Positions 6,017 to 7,745 of a DNA stretch of 7,745 bases are shown piece after piece. Under the pieces are notes generated by a model. It worked only from the letters and a program-made list of their open reading frames with translations. It was not told the DNA's origin and did not search any database. The position numbers were made by a program, and so were the translations under genes. Source of the DNA: an uncultured Clostridia bacterium (GTDB lineage Bacteria; Bacillota; Clostridia; Christensenellales; Aristaeellaceae); contig CAMOIA010000071.1 of the NCBI GenBank assembly GCA_946615785.1, forward strand, positions 1 through 7,745, given 5' to 3'. Position 1 is the first letter of the stretch. Each line of letters starts with the position of its first letter.

Positions 6017-7177
6017 ATGAAAAAGCTTTTTTCTCTCTTTGCAGCGCTGTGCCTGGCTCTGACTTTTGCCTGCGGCGCGGCGGAAGGCACGGGCAATCCG
6101 CCTGTGCGCTACAGCGAAGATCTGATTCAGTATTATACCTTTACGGAAGGTACGCCATATTATGACTACATCTGTTTTACCTACAACAACCCGGACGACG
6201 TGTTTGAGGATTATACGGTTACCTGCGCCTACGCGGATCTGAGCAGCCCGCTCACCTTCGAAGCGGACGAGGGCAGAATCACCGTGGTTCCGGGCATCAT
6301 GTGCAGCTATGAAACCGTGATCCCCTATATTGAGGTGGACTGCATCGGCGAATACGACCTGCCGGTGACCGGACTTTTCCTGGACGTGGGCAGCATGACG
6401 CTGGAACTTGACTGGGACGAGGACAGCGACTTTCTGACAGAGGGCGATAACGGGGTCGGCGCGTACGCCGTGAACCTGGGCAGCAATCTGTACAGCCTTC
6501 TGCGCGCGCTTTCGGAAAACGCCGGGGCGGCCAAGATCCGCGTCACGTTCCTTGACGGGAGCGAAACCGAAGGCAGCGTAAAGGCACCGGAGGAGAACCC
6601 CTGGAAATGGTATTACGAAGGCCTTAAGGCCTGCGGTCTTCTGGACGCGGACGGAAACGTGCAGGAGGATCTGCGCCTTGTCAGCGTTCGCTTTGCCATG
6701 GGCTATCAGGACGACCCTGCGTACGCGATCACCGGCGCGGATGTGATCGACGATCTGCAGGTTTCCATTGCCGCGCAGCCCCTGAAGCTTGAATATCCGG
6801 AAAGCCTTGCCGAGACGGTGCCCGAAAAATCCTTTATTTTCGGCGTGCTCAATTACAGCAACACCTTTGTGAAGGGGAGCGGAAAGGAAATCACGGGCTT
6901 TGACATCGAATGGAGCGCGATGGACCGCTACGGCATGGCGCAGACCCTGAAAAGCGGCGGAACCGTCGGCACCGTGCACTATGACCGGACGGTGAAGCCC
7001 GGCGAACAGTTCAACGCCACCGTGGACGCGGACCTGCCCGACGGATGCGCGTATGTGCGCTGCCGCCTTACGGCCATCCAGTATGGCAACGGGGACGTCG
7101 TGACGATTCCCGAACGCGACCGGGTGGCGGTGGAATACATGCCCGGCGGCATGCTGCCCGAGGATTACGATTTTTAA
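6017..7177 (+). CDS. Secreted protein of unknown function
   Basis: I do not recognise this 386-residue protein. The N-terminus MKKLFSLFAALCLALTFACG is a clear signal peptide: two lysines, a hydrophobic stretch at about 4-18, then small residues. C19 in LTFAC is not a good lipobox (Thr at -3, Phe at -2), so signal peptidase I cleavage around CGAAEG is at least as likely as a lipid anchor. The mature part is acidic, with short beta-type stretches, and lacks catalytic motifs I know; two non-repetitive halves join near PEENPWKWYYEGLKACGLLD (191-210). The ATG at 6017 was chosen because AAAGGA lies 10 bases upstream and the signal peptide starts there. An in-frame ATG at 5981 would add 12 charged residues ahead of it. 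It follows the sce7726-type gene by 50 bases and is the last gene before the terminator. Confidence 0.78.
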   Translation: MKKLFSLFAALCLALTFACGAAEGTGNPPVRYSEDLIQYYTFTEGTPYYDYICFTYNNPDDVFEDYTVTCAYADLSSPLTFEADEGRITVVPGIMCSYETVIPYIEVDCIGEYDLPVTGLFLDVGSMTLELDWDEDSDFLTEGDNGVGAYAVNLGSNLYSLLRALSENAGAAKIRVTFLDGSETEGSVKAPEENPWKWYYEGLKACGLLDADGNVQEDLRLVSVRFAMGYQDDPAYAITGADVIDDLQVSIAAQPLKLEYPESLAETVPEKSFIFGVLNYSNTFVKGSGKEITGFDIEWSAMDRYGMAQTLKSGGTVGTVHYDRTVKPGEQFNATVDADLPDGCAYVRCRLTAIQYGNGDVVTIPERDRVAVEYMPGGMLPEDYDF

Positions 7178-7185
7178 TCCGGGCG

Positions 7186-7246
7186 TGTGCCTGTCTTCCC
7201 GGCACAATCCCCTTTTCCAGGCCCGGTATGGAGCCTGAAAGGGGAT
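7186..7246 (+). other. Two consecutive hairpins in the 3' untranslated region
   Basis: The first is TGTGCC (7186-7191) pairing with GGCACA (7201-7206) across a 9-base loop. The second begins at the next base: ATCCCCTTTTCCAGGC (7207-7222) pairs with GCCTGAAAGGGGAT (7233-7246), giving 14 pairs with a 2-base bulge and a 10-base loop. Neither is followed by a T-run, so they are not classical terminators. They begin 8 bases after the stop codon of the secreted-protein gene and may stabilise the mRNA 3' end. Confidence 0.5.
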
Positions 7247-7289
7247 CGCAGGGCCGGCGGGCAGAATCCGGGACGTTTACCGGAAGAAT

Positions 7290-7347
7290 GGCGGTATCGT
7301 ACAGCGGAACGTTCAGAAAGCGCCCTGTACGGTGCCGCCTTTTCTTT
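7290..7347 (+). terminator. Intrinsic terminator of the rightward operon
   Basis: The left arm GGCGGTATCGTACAG (7290-7304) pairs over its full 15 bases with CTGTACGGTGCCGCC (7325-7339), using two G-U wobbles, across a 20-base loop. The stem is followed at once by TTTTCTTT (7340-7347) and a further T-rich run. This is the form of a Rho-independent terminator. It sits 112 bases after the last operon gene and ahead of the next promoter. Confidence 0.8.
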
Positions 7348-7394
7348 ATCTTTCGCGGCGAAAAGAAACGATGAAATCCTGCGCCTGCTTTTTC

Positions 7395-7423
7395 TTCCAA
7401 AAAGCCCCGTTTCATGGTATATT
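7395..7423 (+). promoter_or_regulatory. Extended -10 promoter for the aldolase gene
   Basis: TATATT (7418-7423) is preceded by TG at 7415-7416, one base away, making an extended -10. The -35 candidate at the 17-base spacing is TTCCAA (7395-7400), which is weak. Transcription would begin near 7430, about 43 bases ahead of the ATG at 7473 and downstream of the terminator. Confidence 0.5.
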
Positions 7424-7472
7424 GGTTCTGTTCCCAAAATAAAATGATGCGCGCGTGAAAGGCGGTTGGAAA

Positions 7473-7745
7473 ATGAACCAAAGGCTTGAAAGAATCACCG
7501 CGAAAATGCAGCGGGAGGAGCCCGTGGTGGGGGTCTTTGTCCTTTTGGCCGACGCGTCTGTGAGCGAAATCGTCGGCTATTCCGGCTGTGATTTTGTATG
7601 GATCGATTCCGAGCACGGCATGATGGACAGGCGGGAAATCTATCATCACGTGCTGGCGGCCCAGTCGGCGGGGGCCTGCGCTTTCGTGCGGGTGCCGGGC
7701 GTGGAGTATTACTAGGTCAAGAATATCCTGGATATGGGGCCGGAC
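7473..7745 (+). CDS. HpcH/HpaI aldolase family protein, 5' part, with in-frame TAG
   Basis: The first 80 codons encode the start of a class II (metal-dependent) aldolase of the HpcH/HpaI/GarL type, which cleaves 2-keto-3-deoxy sugar acids or related hydroxy-keto acids to pyruvate and an aldehyde. Visible motifs are VGVFVLLADASVSEIVGYSG (19-38), the barrel strand DFVWIDSEHG (40-49) with the active-site His at 49, and FVRVPG (71-76) with the active-site Arg at 73. A TAG follows at 7713-7715. The same frame then reads VKNILDMGPD to the window edge, which is what the family has after the RVP block, so the open frame was once, or still is, longer than 80 codons. Family members are about 250-260 residues. 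AAAGG at 7458-7462 supports the ATG at 7473; a GTG at 7455 is less likely. It is a separate unit from the operon upstream. Confidence 0.75.
7713..7715 (+). other. In-frame amber codon inside the aldolase reading frame
   Basis: TAG occupies codon 81, between RVPGVEYY and VKNILDMGPD. In HpcH and GarL, as I recall them, this position is an ordinary hydrophobic residue ahead of a conserved lysine, so the codon replaces a sense codon rather than marking a natural end. The eight complete genes in the window end in TAA (5) or TGA (3), never TAG. Confidence 0.7.

Noticed and set aside
5891..7207. Minus-strand open frame of 438 codons opposite the secreted protein
   Set aside because: The plus strand has a signal peptide and ribosome-binding site. 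The antisense frame lacks both and is His/Arg/Val-rich.
7187..7447. 86-codon open frame between the secreted protein and the aldolase
   Set aside because: It runs through three hairpins, the terminator and the promoter, and has no family resemblance.

Overview
The window looks like chromosomal DNA of a moderately high-GC, Gram-positive-type bacterium, most likely a clostridial member of the Bacillota. The grounds are strong purine-rich Shine-Dalgarno sites (GGAGG, AAGGAG), sigma-A-type promoters with TG-extended -10 boxes, short intergenic gaps and G/C-rich third codon positions. The taxonomic call is an inference. I see no tRNA, rRNA, CRISPR array, insertion sequence or phage gene.

Region 1 (1-2772, minus strand) is a sugar-nucleotide operon read leftwards from a good promoter at 2744-2772. 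It encodes a uridine kinase (2097-2717), a sugar-phosphate nucleotidyltransferase (1318-2055), a UDP-glucose 6-dehydrogenase (56-1294) and the first 14 codons of a fourth gene, probably an NAD-dependent sugar epimerase/dehydratase (1-43). Together they fit a supply of UDP-glucose, UDP-glucuronate and an epimerised product for surface polysaccharide.

Region 2 (2718-2919) is a divergent intergenic region carrying back-to-back promoters and some inverted repeats.

Region 3 (2851-7347, plus strand) is a second transcription unit. Its genes encode a zinc-ribbon protein with two membrane segments (2920-3582), deoxyribose-phosphate aldolase DeoC (3604-4278), aldose 1-epimerase GalM (4280-5332), an sce7726-family protein (5322-5966, start overlapping galM by 11 bases) and an unrecognised secreted protein (6017-7177). 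It ends with two small hairpins and a convincing intrinsic terminator at 7290-7347. DeoC and GalM are cytoplasmic sugar enzymes. The sce7726 protein has a nuclease-like D...ExK pattern and is the least expected member.

Region 4 (7395-7745, plus strand) is a new transcription unit with its own extended -10 promoter. It encodes the N-terminal part of an HpcH/HpaI-family (2-keto-3-deoxy sugar acid) aldolase. An in-frame TAG sits at 7713-7715, and family-like sequence continues in the same frame after it up to the window edge. This amber codon is the most unusual thing in the window: it means a pseudogene, a sequencing error, or readthrough/recoding.
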